64,000 bases of DNA from Caldilineaceae bacterium (lineage in GTDB: Bacteria; Chloroflexota; Anaerolineae; Caldilineales; Caldilineaceae): the NCBI GenBank assembly GCA_026645575.1, contig JAPKMW010000060.1:5387-69386 (forward strand). The letters run 5' to 3'. Position 1 is the stretch's first letter, and each line of letters starts with the position of its first letter. Of the stretch, positions 1 through 8,693 are shown piece by piece. The notes beneath the pieces were generated by a model that was not told the DNA's origin, did not search any database, and saw only the letters and a list, made by a program, of their open reading frames with translations. A program made the position numbers and the translations under genes.

Positions 1-468
1 CCCTTGGGGGAATTTACAGCCCGGAGGGAGCTGTTCATCCAATACCCGCAAGATGTTCGACTACGCCGAATTAATCAGGAATTGCTCAACGTGTGGCATT
101 TTGGTCAATATAATTTTATCGATCGTCTATCAAAGAGGAATGATCCGGTCACCAATAGGATTGCACTAGGACATTTCACCGAAGCAGTGATGCGACTCTG
201 CATGCTTTTGGATGATGATTACAGCCCGTATTGGAAGTGGCTGGCATTTGAATTCCGCAAGCATAGCGTTGCACAATTCTTAGACCCCTTGTTGAAAACC
301 TTGTCGATAAGTACTGACATATCGCAACAAGTTGATTTGATAAATGAGATATGTGGATTCCTCCACAAGTTGCTCCAAACGCACAAGTTGGCAGCATCAG
401 ATATGGGCTTCCACCCTCACCCGCTATTTTGTGATCTACATAAGGGTCCTTTGGCAGAGTATGCTTGA
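1..468 (+). CDS. DUF4037-like protein, C-terminal part (partial at window edge)
   Basis: The reading frame is open from base 1 and ends in TGA at 466-468, so the gene starts outside the window; the TTG at base 4 is probably internal. The 154 visible residues resemble the C-terminal helical part of DUF4037 proteins, which follow a nucleotidyltransferase-like domain: a GQYN segment, then a helix with ALGHFTEAVM and a YSPYWKW segment. Substrate and role are unknown for this family. The catalytic nucleotidyltransferase region would be upstream and cannot be checked. The family call is from recollection of the conserved pattern and is moderate. Confidence 0.6.
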   Translation, partial: PLGEFTARRELFIQYPQDVRLRRINQELLNVWHFGQYNFIDRLSKRNDPVTNRIALGHFTEAVMRLCMLLDDDYSPYWKWLAFEFRKHSVAQFLDPLLKTLSISTDISQQVDLINEICGFLHKLLQTHKLAASDMGFHPHPLFCDLHKGPLAEYA

Positions 469-741
469 GAGATCGCATTACCACGTCGCAGCGTTGGCAG
501 CGCTCAAGTTATTCACCTATAATGAGGGTGCAAAGCAACGGAAAATAAGGAATAGCAACGTTTATGAGTTATCATCCGGCGTCAAGGGCGGACAGCGCTT
601 GTCGACACGAACGCCGAACCGCACATTGACGCCACAGCGGGGCTTGCCGTTAGCGCTATCGATACGATCCGCTTTACCCACAGTGAGTCCACGCTTCGCT
701 CGTTTTGCTGCCGCTTATCGCTGATTTCTTTAGGAGAACGC

Positions 742-1129
742 ATGGCAACCACCGACTACGAGTTCGTCCTCGCGATACTCCGCTCCGGTGATCGTGCAGA
801 GATGGAAGAGTTGCGCGAGCTACTCGACGGATTCCCGGAAGGGGTCGATTCGTTCATCGGTCGCCGGTGGCTTCTCAACGCGCTCGATGTCGGCGCACGG
901 AGTTCCATCGAGTGGATCCTGGCCCAGCACGTTGATCTCGCGTTCTGCGACGAAGAGGGTTACACCCCGCTCTTGTCCGCAATCGACAGCGTGCGCGCCG
1001 ACCGCTATGAGTTGCTGGCGTTGCTCCCGTGCGCAGGAGCGCCCGTCAATCGGATATGCCACGCCTCTCCAAGAGGCCCGGCTATTGGGACGGCTCAAGG
1101 CAGTGGCCTATCTTGAAAGCGTCGCCTAA
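742..1129 (+). pseudogene. Ankyrin-repeat protein, internally deleted and frameshifted
   Basis: A good Shine-Dalgarno (AGGAGA at 731-736) precedes ATG 742. The first ~100 residues read as ankyrin helices (a segment EGYTPLLSAIDS and LLALLPCAGAPVNR). After about base 1052 this frame leaves ankyrin-like sequence, while the +2 frame supplies a typical ankyrin C-terminus (YATPLQEARLLGRLKAVAYL) and stops at 1127-1129. The simplest reading is an out-of-frame internal deletion that removed the middle repeats and joined the two ends. The literal + frame product would end at 1116 with an unrelated tail. Small ankyrin proteins of this kind often act as protein-binding or immunity proteins; no function is assigned here. 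Confidence 0.7.
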
Positions 1130-1184
1130 CCTGAAATGGTTGAGCAGCTTTCATAGTTAGTTCGGCTTGGAAGCAGGAGAGAAG

Positions 1185-1601
1185 ATGCCTATGCCAACAC
1201 TCTACCCATCGTGGATTGAGATTCCCGCGACGGATCTGGAACGTGCGCTGATCTTTTATCGGGCTGTCTTTGCCCTCACCGATACCCCCATCTACGATGA
1301 CGAACCACCGGCGCGCATTGCTGTGCTGCTGCCCTCGGATAAAAGCATGCGCACGCCCGGCGTTTCGCTTGTCCAATCGCCGCTTCATACCCCTAGCCAG
1401 GGTGGCCCGCAAATTAACTTTCATGTTGACACCCATGCCAACCTGGCCCAGGCGCTGACGGCAGCCACTACACATGGCGGCACTCTGGTCGCGCCCATTG
1501 TTGATATGGGCGACGGTGTGCATTACGTCGTTATACGTGATTGCGAAGGCAACACGCTTGCGCTTTCATCCTATGAACCATTAGCTTCAGACACTCCATA
1601 A
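1185..1601 (+). CDS. VOC (glyoxalase/bleomycin-resistance fold) family protein
   Basis: About 138 residues with the start set at ATG 1185, 5-6 nt after AGGAGA (1175-1180); an upstream TTG at 1167 is in frame but lacks a ribosome site. The protein has the betaalphabetabetabeta layout of the vicinal oxygen chelate superfamily: an early WIEIPATDLERALIFYRAVF segment and a second half with DMGDGVHYVVIRDCEGN. Family members include glyoxalase-like lyases, dioxygenases and drug-binding proteins, often with a metal site formed by His/Glu; no specific substrate can be read from the sequence. It stands alone between a pseudogene and a secreted protein. Family call is firm, function open. Confidence 0.8.
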   Translation: MPMPTLYPSWIEIPATDLERALIFYRAVFALTDTPIYDDEPPARIAVLLPSDKSMRTPGVSLVQSPLHTPSQGGPQINFHVDTHANLAQALTAATTHGGTLVAPIVDMGDGVHYVVIRDCEGNTLALSSYEPLASDTP

Positions 1602-1738
1602 AACGTTATAGTTGTCGTCATCAGTAACGCATCGCCATATTTTCAACAAAACACAATTGCATTTTTTGCCTTTCTCCCATACAATCGGTGTGCCTTGCCA
1701 CAGCCCCGCCTCGTAACAACTGTGGCAACTGTGTACAG

Positions 1739-1747
1739 TGTTATAAT
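1739..1747 (+). promoter_or_regulatory. Extended -10 promoter candidate for the secreted BNR/WD40 gene
   Basis: TG-T-TATAAT lies at 1739-1747, about 50 nt upstream of the gene start at 1796. No convincing -35 hexamer is seen at the expected distance, which suits an extended -10 promoter. Confidence 0.4.
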
Positions 1748-1795
1748 CGGTGTCCAACGCACCCATGCTTCTTGTCAAAAACACGCAAGGGAGAG

Positions 1796-4270
1796 ATGAT
1801 GCAAAGCGTGCAACGCAACTTGTTCGTGAGCGCAACCATTGGCTTACTGCTCTGGCTGCGCTTCTCCTCACTTTACGCCGGTGTGATTCCCCCATTGCCC
1901 CCCAACAGTCAAGTGACCGACGCCGGGTTGATCAGCCTCGCCGACGCCACCCAACCCACCATTGCCGTCCTCGGCAACACCCTCTACGCCACCTGGCTGG
2001 ACGAGCGGGAAGGCTACAGTCAACCCGATGTTTACTTTGCCCAGTCCACCGACGGCGGCGTCACCTGGAGCGCCAATGTACGCGTCAGCACCCGCCCCTA
2101 TGACGACTGGCCGGACGATCCCGTCATTGCCGTCCAGCCTAATGGCACGATCTGGATCGCCTGGTATTTGTTCTACACCGCCGACGCGGAAAAGGTCAAT
2201 GATGTGCGGCTGGCTCGTTCCCGCGATGGCGGGCAAACGTGGGAACGCTTTACTGTGGTCAATGGCGTGCCGGACAATGACGATTTGTGGCGCCCCGCCA
2301 TTGCCGCTGATGAAAGCAATCTCTACCTGTTGTATCACCTGCGCGGCCAGACCGGCGGCGTCGCTGGCTACGACATCAAACTTAAGGTGGTTGATGCCCA
2401 AAGCCTCACGGTCGCAACAACGGCGGTCGCGGATGCACCGGCGGTTGGGCGGATCACCGATGGCTTGCTCGATGACGGCCCGGCCATGACCCTGGTGCAG
2501 CGCAATGGCGTTCTCTGTGCCGCTTGGGAAGATCGGCGCAGCACCTTTGCCATCTATGGCGCCTGTTCCACCAATCGGGGTGCGACCTTTAGCGCCAATA
2601 CGGCCATCAGCGGCGCCAATGCCGTCTACCCGGTACTGGCCCTGGCGCCCGATGGCACGCTCTATGGCTCCTACGCCGCCAGCAGTGACGCTCGCAACAA
2701 TATCAATTTGCGCGCCTCGGCGGACAAGGGCGCCACTTGGGGTGATCCCCTCATCGTCACCAACGTGGCGTCGCCCTTCAAGGTGGGCAGTTGGGATTTG
2801 GCGGTTGATGCCAATGGACAACTGCTGCTGGCGTGGATCAACGACGGATCGAGCGCCAATGATGTGATCTTGAGTACATCGGTGGATCGGGGCCAAAACT
2901 TCAGCAGCGTGCCCATCGAAGACGGGCAAGGGCAATTCCCAACAGTCTCCGATCCCGCCCGCGTCAAGCTTGGCGCCAGTGGCGCCGATGGCAGTACCAA
3001 AGCACACCTGATCTGGCAGGATAACCGCAATGTCCACGACGAGATCTGGTCAGCCACGGCGCCGCTGGATGGTGTACCGCCCACGGCGCCCCCCGCGCTC
3101 CAAGCACAAGGTGACGACCACTCCATCTTGCTGACCTGGCAACCGGCGACCGATGCCAGCGGCGTCAGCGGCTATCGGGTCTATCGGGCCACAGCAACCG
3201 GCGGTCCCTTTAGCGAGATCACAACGCTGCTCCAACGCACCACCAGTTACCGGGATGTAGAAGTGCCGCCGGGGACAACCTATTTCTATCGTGTCGCTGC
3301 CGTGGACAGCGCCGGCAACACCGGGCCGGTCTCTAGCGTTGCCAACGCCACGGCGCAAGGTGGGAGCAGCTTGGCGGTTACGGGTCTCATCGCCTACCAG
3401 AACGGGCAGGAGATCAAGGTGCGCAACCTGATGGATAACACTGAACGCACTCTGGCCAATGTCACAGGGCCACAGTTCGCGCCGGACGGTCAGCGGCTCT
3501 ATGTCACCAGCAATGGCGCCATTCTCTGGCAGCCCCCCGGCGGCGGCCCATTGACCACCTTTGCCGGCCCTTTTGACAGCGCGATTGAATTTGATGTGGC
3601 GACCGACAACACAGCCTTTGCCGTCATTACGCTCCGGCAATTTGGCGCGCCTGGCGTCCCCGGTGGTCTCTGCACGGTGACGGAGCCGCGCTATTTTGAG
3701 CGGGTCGGCCAGGAAAAATATGTGGGGTCGAATGACCTGGCCCTCCAGGTGACGGTGTCCGCCGACCGGCGCTGGATCGCCTACCGCTACGTCGGCTTTT
3801 GTAATGTGGCGGCTTATGGGCAGGTCACGCCAGCCAACCTTTGTCTGGTCGACACGACCAACGGTGAAGAGCGCTGTATCGAAGGGTTGGATGCCACCGA
3901 CCCGGATTTTGCGCCGGGCAGCAACCGCATTGTCTTGGCGGCCCCCATTAGCGGTCAAGCGGAAATCTGGCAAGCGGTGGTGCAAGAAGATGGGACACTG
4001 ACCAACTACACGCAGTTGACCCGCGGCCCCGCCAACCAACCGTCCCGCTACCCGGCCTATTCGAGCGATGGCAACTGGGTGATCTTTGCCCGTGATACCG
4101 ACCCTGGCCCCGGCGAAGCGTTTCGGCTGTTCGTTGTCCGCAATGATGGTCAGGGCATTCGTCCCCTGGATCTGCCCGGCATTGATCCGACCTGGCTCGG
4201 TGGTGGCAGTGCGCCGCCGCTGCCCGATCTACCGAATAAGGCGTATTTACCGACGATCCAACGGCGCTAA
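1796..4270 (+). CDS. Secreted multi-domain protein: BNR/sialidase-like propeller, fibronectin III, TolB/WD40-like propeller
   Basis: About 824 residues. GGGAGAG (1788-1795) supports ATG 1796 or the adjacent ATG 1799. A signal peptide is visible at residues 1-25 (hydrophobic ATIGLLLWLRFSSLYAG). Residues ~40-420 hold repeated Asp-box style motifs (QSTDGGVTWS, SRDGGQTWE, SADKGATWG, SVDRGQNFS), as in BNR/sialidase propellers. Residues ~425-515 form a fibronectin type III domain (PPALQAQGDDHSILLTWQPA ... YFYRVAAVDSAGN). The last ~300 residues have TolB-like propeller repeats (FAPDGQRLYVTSN, YPAYSSDGNWVIFARD). It ends in KAYLPTIQRR, a YLP-type tail seen on many Chloroflexota exported proteins. No catalytic sialidase residues are obvious; a surface binding role is likely but unproven. 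Confidence 0.85.
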   Translation: MMQSVQRNLFVSATIGLLLWLRFSSLYAGVIPPLPPNSQVTDAGLISLADATQPTIAVLGNTLYATWLDEREGYSQPDVYFAQSTDGGVTWSANVRVSTRPYDDWPDDPVIAVQPNGTIWIAWYLFYTADAEKVNDVRLARSRDGGQTWERFTVVNGVPDNDDLWRPAIAADESNLYLLYHLRGQTGGVAGYDIKLKVVDAQSLTVATTAVADAPAVGRITDGLLDDGPAMTLVQRNGVLCAAWEDRRSTFAIYGACSTNRGATFSANTAISGANAVYPVLALAPDGTLYGSYAASSDARNNINLRASADKGATWGDPLIVTNVASPFKVGSWDLAVDANGQLLLAWINDGSSANDVILSTSVDRGQNFSSVPIEDGQGQFPTVSDPARVKLGASGADGSTKAHLIWQDNRNVHDEIWSATAPLDGVPPTAPPALQAQGDDHSILLTWQPATDASGVSGYRVYRATATGGPFSEITTLLQRTTSYRDVEVPPGTTYFYRVAAVDSAGNTGPVSSVANATAQGGSSLAVTGLIAYQNGQEIKVRNLMDNTERTLANVTGPQFAPDGQRLYVTSNGAILWQPPGGGPLTTFAGPFDSAIEFDVATDNTAFAVITLRQFGAPGVPGGLCTVTEPRYFERVGQEKYVGSNDLALQVTVSADRRWIAYRYVGFCNVAAYGQVTPANLCLVDTTNGEERCIEGLDATDPDFAPGSNRIVLAAPISGQAEIWQAVVQEDGTLTNYTQLTRGPANQPSRYPAYSSDGNWVIFARDTDPGPGEAFRLFVVRNDGQGIRPLDLPGIDPTWLGGGSAPPLPDLPNKAYLPTIQRR

Positions 4271-4331
4271 CCCCATAACAGGATCTTTGCATTTTTCGCT
4301 TGGGCATTACGCATTTGGCGTAGTCACCAGA

Positions 4332-4362
4332 GACCGTTAGGGTTTTTGAAACCCTAACGGTC
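4332..4362. repeat. Perfect 14-bp inverted repeat in the gap 4271-4576
   Basis: Arms 4332-4345 and 4349-4362 (starting GACCGTTAGGGTTT) are perfectly complementary around a 3-nt TTG loop. No T-run follows on the + strand, so it is not a textbook intrinsic terminator, although it sits 60 nt after the stop of the secreted protein. The rest of the ~300-bp gap shows nothing I can name. Confidence 0.7.
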
Positions 4363-4576
4363 GGGCAAATGTGTAACGTCGGTAGCTGTACCGCTTTACC
4401 AATAAGGGTTGTTTGCCAAGAAGTTGTCGGTTATAATAAGCTTGCAGGCGCAAAACCTTACTGAAGATCAGCAATGCCCAAGGCGTGATATGCCGGAAGT
4501 GGCGTTGCGCCTGTCGCCTCGTGTGCAGAGCAGTCCTGAAAGTTGGGTAGGCCATCGAGCCGTGGACGAAAAACCT

Positions 4577-5275
4577 ATGACAGTCTTTACCTTCCATTTG
4601 GCAAAGAGCAAGATTGGCACAACGATCGGCGCTCTCTGTTACCCACCGACCGGGCAGCAGATCCCTGGCCTGCGCCACGCCGAATGTATGACCAAAATGA
4701 CGCTCGGCGCGCCAATCCTGTCACCGGCACGAATGCAACTCAATCATCTGGCGATGTTTGCGGCGTGGGAGAGCCATGCCGCCATCGACGAGTTTCTTGG
4801 CGGTACGTCGCTTGGCCGCGTGTTCGCCAGCGGCTGGCATGTGCGGCTGGCGTTTCAGCGCCGTTGGGGTTATATCACTGAATTCGACGGCCTGGCCGAG
4901 AGCGTTGGCCAACAAGATCCAGCCGCCCCGGTGGTCGCGGTGACGCTGGCACGGATGAAACTACCCCAAGTGCCGCGCTTTATTTATTGGGGCAGGCCGG
5001 TCGAAGAACTTGTCCGTGACCACCCAAGCACAACGTTAGCCATAGCGGCCATCAGGCTACCGCGCACCGTCTCGACCTTCTCCGTCTGGACCTCTCAGCA
5101 AGAAATGGTTGACATGGTGCGTGGCCATAGCGCCGTGCCGCGACCAGAGCGACACGCGGCGGCAATGGTTGAGCGTCAGCGTAAAGATTTTCACTTCGAG
5201 TTCACAACGCTTCGGTTCAGACCGATTGCCGAGTATGGGCAGTGGGAAGGACGCACTACTATCGTTCCCGCTTGA
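4577..5275 (+). CDS. Spheroidene-monooxygenase (CrtA)-like protein
   Basis: About 232 residues from ATG 4577 (MTVFTFHLAKSK); the longer upstream frame lacks coding character. The layout matches CrtA-like proteins of the dimeric alpha/beta-barrel type: an N-terminal strand MTVFTFHL, PGLRHAECMTKM, a segment HLAMFAAWESHAAIDEFL, then PAAPVVAVTLARMKLPQVPRF and FSVWTSQQEMVDMVRG. True CrtA oxidises spheroidene in carotenoid synthesis, but homologues occur in organisms without that pathway and no carotenoid genes are nearby, so the activity here is open. The ribosome site is weak (GGACG). Single gene flanked by ~300-bp gaps. Confidence 0.65.
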   Translation: MTVFTFHLAKSKIGTTIGALCYPPTGQQIPGLRHAECMTKMTLGAPILSPARMQLNHLAMFAAWESHAAIDEFLGGTSLGRVFASGWHVRLAFQRRWGYITEFDGLAESVGQQDPAAPVVAVTLARMKLPQVPRFIYWGRPVEELVRDHPSTTLAIAAIRLPRTVSTFSVWTSQQEMVDMVRGHSAVPRPERHAAAMVERQRKDFHFEFTTLRFRPIAEYGQWEGRTTIVPA

Positions 5276-5554
5276 GATCATGGAGTGAAGTAAAATGAGC
5301 GCCTTCTCTGAAATTCGACAAATTGACTATATTGAAATCTACGCGGAAATTTAGTTCAGCTTGCATACATCGCCTGTGTTTGCATTGGTTGCCTACCGAA
5401 TAAGTCGTATTTACCATTGACTTACCGAGAGTAATCCTGTAATAGCCTTACCATTTTCTAAACCATCGCTTGCGCTTTTGGCCGTTTCCCAATACAATGC
5501 TCCCTTTCACCAGCTTTTTAGTGGCGGGCCTGCGGCCAGCGGAAGGAGCGACGA

Positions 5555-6514
5555 ATGAGTACGCTATGGTTGGAATTTTGGACAGAGGAAGACGATTTTT
5601 GTATCTACGCCGAAGCCGATGACTACGAGAAAGAGATCACCCTGACCGGCCAGACCAAAACCATTGTTACCCACTTCGACACCATCTACGACATCTTACA
5701 AGAGCTAAAAACCGGCAAAGCCGACGAGTTGACCGCATCGCTCCACTTTCTGAGTGAACGGCTGCTGGCCCCCTTCACCAACCAATTGCAAAAGTGCAAC
5801 CACGTCCGCTTTATCGTCTACGAGGATCTGATCCGCTGCGCCTTTGACCTGCTGCTCTTCGAGGGGCGCTATCTCTTTTTACAACGGAGCGTCTGCTATC
5901 AGGTGGATGAAGGCTATGGCGACGAAGAGCCGCAGATCGAGCTGGGCAGTGCGCTCTTGATCGCCGATCTGACCGCCGACCCCGAAGAGGCGTGCCGACA
6001 GGTCGCCAAGCTGATTCCTGAGGCCGAATACGCCAAAATGGAGGACGCCGATTTTGGCATGATCAAAGCCGCCGCTGATGAAGTTGATGCTCTGGTTATC
6101 AGCGCCCACGGCGAGTTGGAGGAGGGCAACTATGGTGCGCTCTATCTCAATGAAGAGGAACTGAGCGCCAAGTTGGTCGGCAAGCTGGAAGCGTGGGTGG
6201 TCTACTTTGATTCCTGTCAGCAAGGGGTGAACATGACCTATCTCGACGCCTTTCAAGAAGAGAGTGATATTCAGTTTTATCTGGCGCCAATCATCAGTAA
6301 CGATGCCGGTGATTCTTCCACCAAGACGATGGTCTGGTTCTTTACCGACCTGCGGCAACATCTGAATCCAGTGCGCGCTTTGTTCGCTACACGCAAGCGC
6401 CTCTTTGAATTTTACAATCAGGAGCAGAAGTTAAACATCGTAACGACGCTCAACAAAGCGTTTCCCTTTCGGCTTTATGAATTTGTCGATGGCGAAGAGG
6501 GAGATGACGAGTAG
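5555..6514 (+). CDS. Stand-alone CHAT-like caspase-fold protein
   Basis: 319 residues, start ATG 5555 after GGAAGGAG (5541-5548). Two segments fit the His/Cys dyad of CHAT proteases: ALVISAHGELEEG at about residues 181-193 (candidate His) and VVYFDSCQQG at about 222-231 (candidate Cys). Between and around them the alternating hydrophobic strands and acidic helices are as in caspase-like folds. The protein is strongly acidic, with a DGEEGDDE tail, and has no signal peptide or membrane segment. CHAT proteases often act in bacterial cell-death or defence switches with partner genes; no partner is visible next to this one. A second CHAT protein lies at 32653-34611. The fold call is an inference from motifs. 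Confidence 0.55.
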   Translation: MSTLWLEFWTEEDDFCIYAEADDYEKEITLTGQTKTIVTHFDTIYDILQELKTGKADELTASLHFLSERLLAPFTNQLQKCNHVRFIVYEDLIRCAFDLLLFEGRYLFLQRSVCYQVDEGYGDEEPQIELGSALLIADLTADPEEACRQVAKLIPEAEYAKMEDADFGMIKAAADEVDALVISAHGELEEGNYGALYLNEEELSAKLVGKLEAWVVYFDSCQQGVNMTYLDAFQEESDIQFYLAPIISNDAGDSSTKTMVWFFTDLRQHLNPVRALFATRKRLFEFYNQEQKLNIVTTLNKAFPFRLYEFVDGEEGDDE

Positions 6515-6621
6515 GTTGGCCGCAACCGAGATAGGTTAAGTTGCTGCTTTGTCGTATCTTTGCTATCCTACCATGACGGTTATCGTTCGGATACGCAGTC
6601 AGCAGGAGGGAAAAATCATCG

Positions 6622-7122
6622 ATGCAAACACGCTTTGTCCCAGCAGATTTTCCTGTTCCGCAACGGATTGAACAGGCAACCTATCGTCTCCGTCCGCTGA
6701 CAACGGACGATGTCGAGAAGGATTATGAAGCCGTGATGTCCAGCAAAGCGAGTCTCCGCCAGATTTTCGCTGAAAATGACGATTGGCCGGCAGAGGGGAT
6801 GAGCCTGCAAGAGAACTACCGCGATCTGGAACGCCATCAAACCGATTTTGCCGAGCGACGGGGATTTACCTATACGGTGGAAACGCTGGCCGGGGATCGC
6901 TGCCTCGGCTGCGTCTATATCTACCCCAGTCGCCGCGGCGACTATGATGCCAGCGTCTATTACTGGGTGCGTGATAGCGCCAAAGCGCAAGGCGTCGAAG
7001 CCCAATTAGGTGCTTTTTTGCGCGACTGGTTGCGCGCGGCCTGGCCCTTTCAGCGACCAATCTTCCCTGGCCGGGATCTATCGTGGCAAGCCTGGGCGGC
7101 GTTGCCGAGCAACGACCCCTAA
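6622..7122 (+). CDS. GNAT-like N-acetyltransferase family protein
   Basis: 166 residues with a strong ribosome site (GCAGGAGGG, 6601-6609) before ATG 6622. The N-terminal TYRLRPLTTDDVEKDYEAVM and the central strands FTYTVETLAGDRCLGCVYIYP and DYDASVYYWVRDSAKAQGVE follow the GNAT order. The usual acetyl-CoA loop (Q/RxxGxG/A) is replaced by SAKAQGVEAQLG, so catalysis is plausible but not certain. It is followed 56 nt downstream by a HIT-family gene on the same strand. Substrate unknown. Confidence 0.65.
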   Translation: MQTRFVPADFPVPQRIEQATYRLRPLTTDDVEKDYEAVMSSKASLRQIFAENDDWPAEGMSLQENYRDLERHQTDFAERRGFTYTVETLAGDRCLGCVYIYPSRRGDYDASVYYWVRDSAKAQGVEAQLGAFLRDWLRAAWPFQRPIFPGRDLSWQAWAALPSNDP

Positions 7123-7178
7123 ACGGACAAAACCAGCAGGCGATGAGACCGCCGAAGGAGTAACAGAAGGAGCAACCG

Positions 7179-7658
7179 ATGGCTGGAAATTGGAAAGCCG
7201 ACAACTGGGATACCTTGATCAGTGGCGAAAGTTGTCCACTATGCGACTTCATTCGATCAGGCAGGGCCGAAGACGATCACGGCATCGTCATCGCCAACTT
7301 GACCTTTAGCCGTCTCTTTCTCGCCAAGAATCAGTTTGTCAAGGGGTATTGTGTACTCATCTGTCATCGCCATGTCATCGAGCCGTTTGAACTGAGCGCT
7401 GAAGAACGGGCAAGCTATTTTGACGATTTGGCCCGTGTGGGCGACGCTCTCCAAAAGGCATTCAATGCTGACAAAATGAACTACAACATCCTGGGGAACG
7501 TGATACCGCATCTGCATACCCACCTTTTGCCCCGTTATTTCACTGATAGCGCGCCCAACCGCCCCATCGATCCGGGGTTAAAAGGACATGAAGTCTATTT
7601 GTCACCGGAAGGGTACGCGGAACGGATCACGTTGATTCGCTTACATCTTCAAGGTTGA
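7179..7658 (+). CDS. HIT family hydrolase (histidine triad)
   Basis: 159 residues, ATG 7179 preceded by AGAAGGAG. The diagnostic triad HLHTHLLPR lies near residues 111-119, with the preceding NYNILGN strand typical of the branch that includes diadenosine polyphosphate hydrolases and nucleotide-phosphoramidases. A CPLCDF motif at residues 20-25 could be half of a zinc site, as in some HIT proteins. The expected reaction is cleavage of a nucleotide phosphoanhydride or phosphoramidate via a His-nucleotide intermediate; the exact substrate cannot be read. Cytoplasmic. Confidence 0.9.
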   Translation: MAGNWKADNWDTLISGESCPLCDFIRSGRAEDDHGIVIANLTFSRLFLAKNQFVKGYCVLICHRHVIEPFELSAEERASYFDDLARVGDALQKAFNADKMNYNILGNVIPHLHTHLLPRYFTDSAPNRPIDPGLKGHEVYLSPEGYAERITLIRLHLQG

Positions 7659-7668
7659 TAGTGTACTG

Positions 7669-8004
7669 ATGTCTCATCACAATACGGCAAATTCATGGCT
7701 CCTGCACTCGCCCCGCCAACTCACCTGGGTGACAGAACAGTTACCCGACCTCGGCCCGCAGGATCTGCTGTTGCGGACATGCGCTGGGGTGATAAGCAGC
7801 GGTACGGAATTGCCGATCTATCTTGGCGAGTCGTGCGGCCTGCACGCGCCAGCCTATCCATTGACAATGTTGTTCCAACAGAGCGTGACGGCAGCCCAAT
7901 TGACGGCTACCTTTGCTGCACTCGCCGACAACGCGATGCGTCCGATCAAGGTGTTTGTTAGCGATCAGGAGAATGATCATGAACCCATTTCTTGCCGTAG
8001 ATGA
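7669..8004 (+). pseudogene. Remnant of an MDR (zinc alcohol dehydrogenase-like) gene with a large internal deletion
   Basis: The 111-residue frame begins like an MDR-family dehydrogenase: strands then LGPQDLLLRTCAGVISSGTE and YLGE, as in the GroES-like domain of sugar or threonine dehydrogenases (normally ~330 residues). After AYPLTM it jumps to a C-terminus-like stretch (AAQLTATFAALADNAMRPIK). The Rossmann NAD-binding domain is missing. The frame then runs 26 nt into the following methyltransferase, whose own ribosome site lies inside it. No enzyme activity is expected. Confidence 0.6.
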
Positions 8005-8671
8005 ACGAGCCGCTTGGGGGCCAGCTTCCTTAGAGATGGCGCTGCCATTGGTGGAGGCCGTTGGCATTCGCCGCGGGATGCGCATCTTGGAGGTGGGCGG
8101 CGGGAGTGGACAAATTGCCACCATCCTCGCTGCCCACTGGAATATTGCCGTCTTCACCCTGGAACCGTGGCATGGCGGCGAAGAGATCCAGGCGCGTGCG
8201 GCTGCCGCCGGTGTTGAGGACAAGGTCATTGCCCTCAAACTAAACGCCCAGGATCTTCCGTTTGCGGCTGCCACCTTTGATGCTATCATCAGCATCGGCT
8301 CCTTTGAGATGATCGGCGACGAGCGGCCACAAGCGTTGACCCAACTGGTGCGTGTCTTGAAACCAGGCGGTCGGCTTGGCATTGCCGAACCGATGTGTCT
8401 ACCCGTTCCCATGCCGCCGACGCTGGCGGAGCTTGAGGCGCGTCATCAGCTTGGTTTTCAGGAAGCGTTTCGGACGGTTGCCTGGAATTGTGCGTTGTTT
8501 GAGCAACATGGGTTGACCATTACCCATCAACATTACTTTGCAGAGGCCGATCAGTGGTGGTTGGACTACGCTGCGGAAAGCAACATCGCAGATGCAGAGA
8601 AAGAGTTGATCCGCAACAATCATGGGCAGTGGTTGTCGTTGGGAATGGTTGTCGGGCAGAAATCGCATTGA
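7979..8671 (+). CDS. Class I SAM-dependent methyltransferase
   Basis: About 230 residues from ATG 7979, chosen because AGGAG (7967-7971) precedes it by 7 nt. Motif I is ILEVGGGSGQIA (residues ~35-46), the acidic end of strand 2 is TLEPWHGG, motif II/III LKLNAQDLPFAAATFDAI and the post-motif ISIGSFEMIGDERPQALTQL. LKPGGRLGIAEP matches motif IV/V of methyltransferase-11 type enzymes. The C-terminal half (residues ~140-230) would set the acceptor, likely a small molecule, but gives no clear clue. It directly follows the MDR remnant, from which its upstream region derives. Confidence 0.85.
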   Translation: MNPFLAVDERAAWGPASLEMALPLVEAVGIRRGMRILEVGGGSGQIATILAAHWNIAVFTLEPWHGGEEIQARAAAAGVEDKVIALKLNAQDLPFAAATFDAIISIGSFEMIGDERPQALTQLVRVLKPGGRLGIAEPMCLPVPMPPTLAELEARHQLGFQEAFRTVAWNCALFEQHGLTITHQHYFAEADQWWLDYAAESNIADAEKELIRNNHGQWLSLGMVVGQKSH

Positions 8672-8693
8672 TGTCGCCATCCTGAGAATTGCC

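Noticed and set aside
344..724. 126-codon + strand frame overlapping the DUF4037 gene
   Set aside because: Its first part is a shadow of the DUF4037 frame and the rest has no recognisable domain; the 469-741 gap is treated as non-coding.
1868..3037. 389-codon minus-strand frame inside the secreted BNR protein gene
   Set aside because: It is antisense to a clear multi-domain protein and its sequence is low in coding character, a product of GC-rich codon periodicity.
3050..4039. 329-codon minus-strand frame inside the same gene
   Set aside because: Same reason: antisense shadow with no family resemblance.
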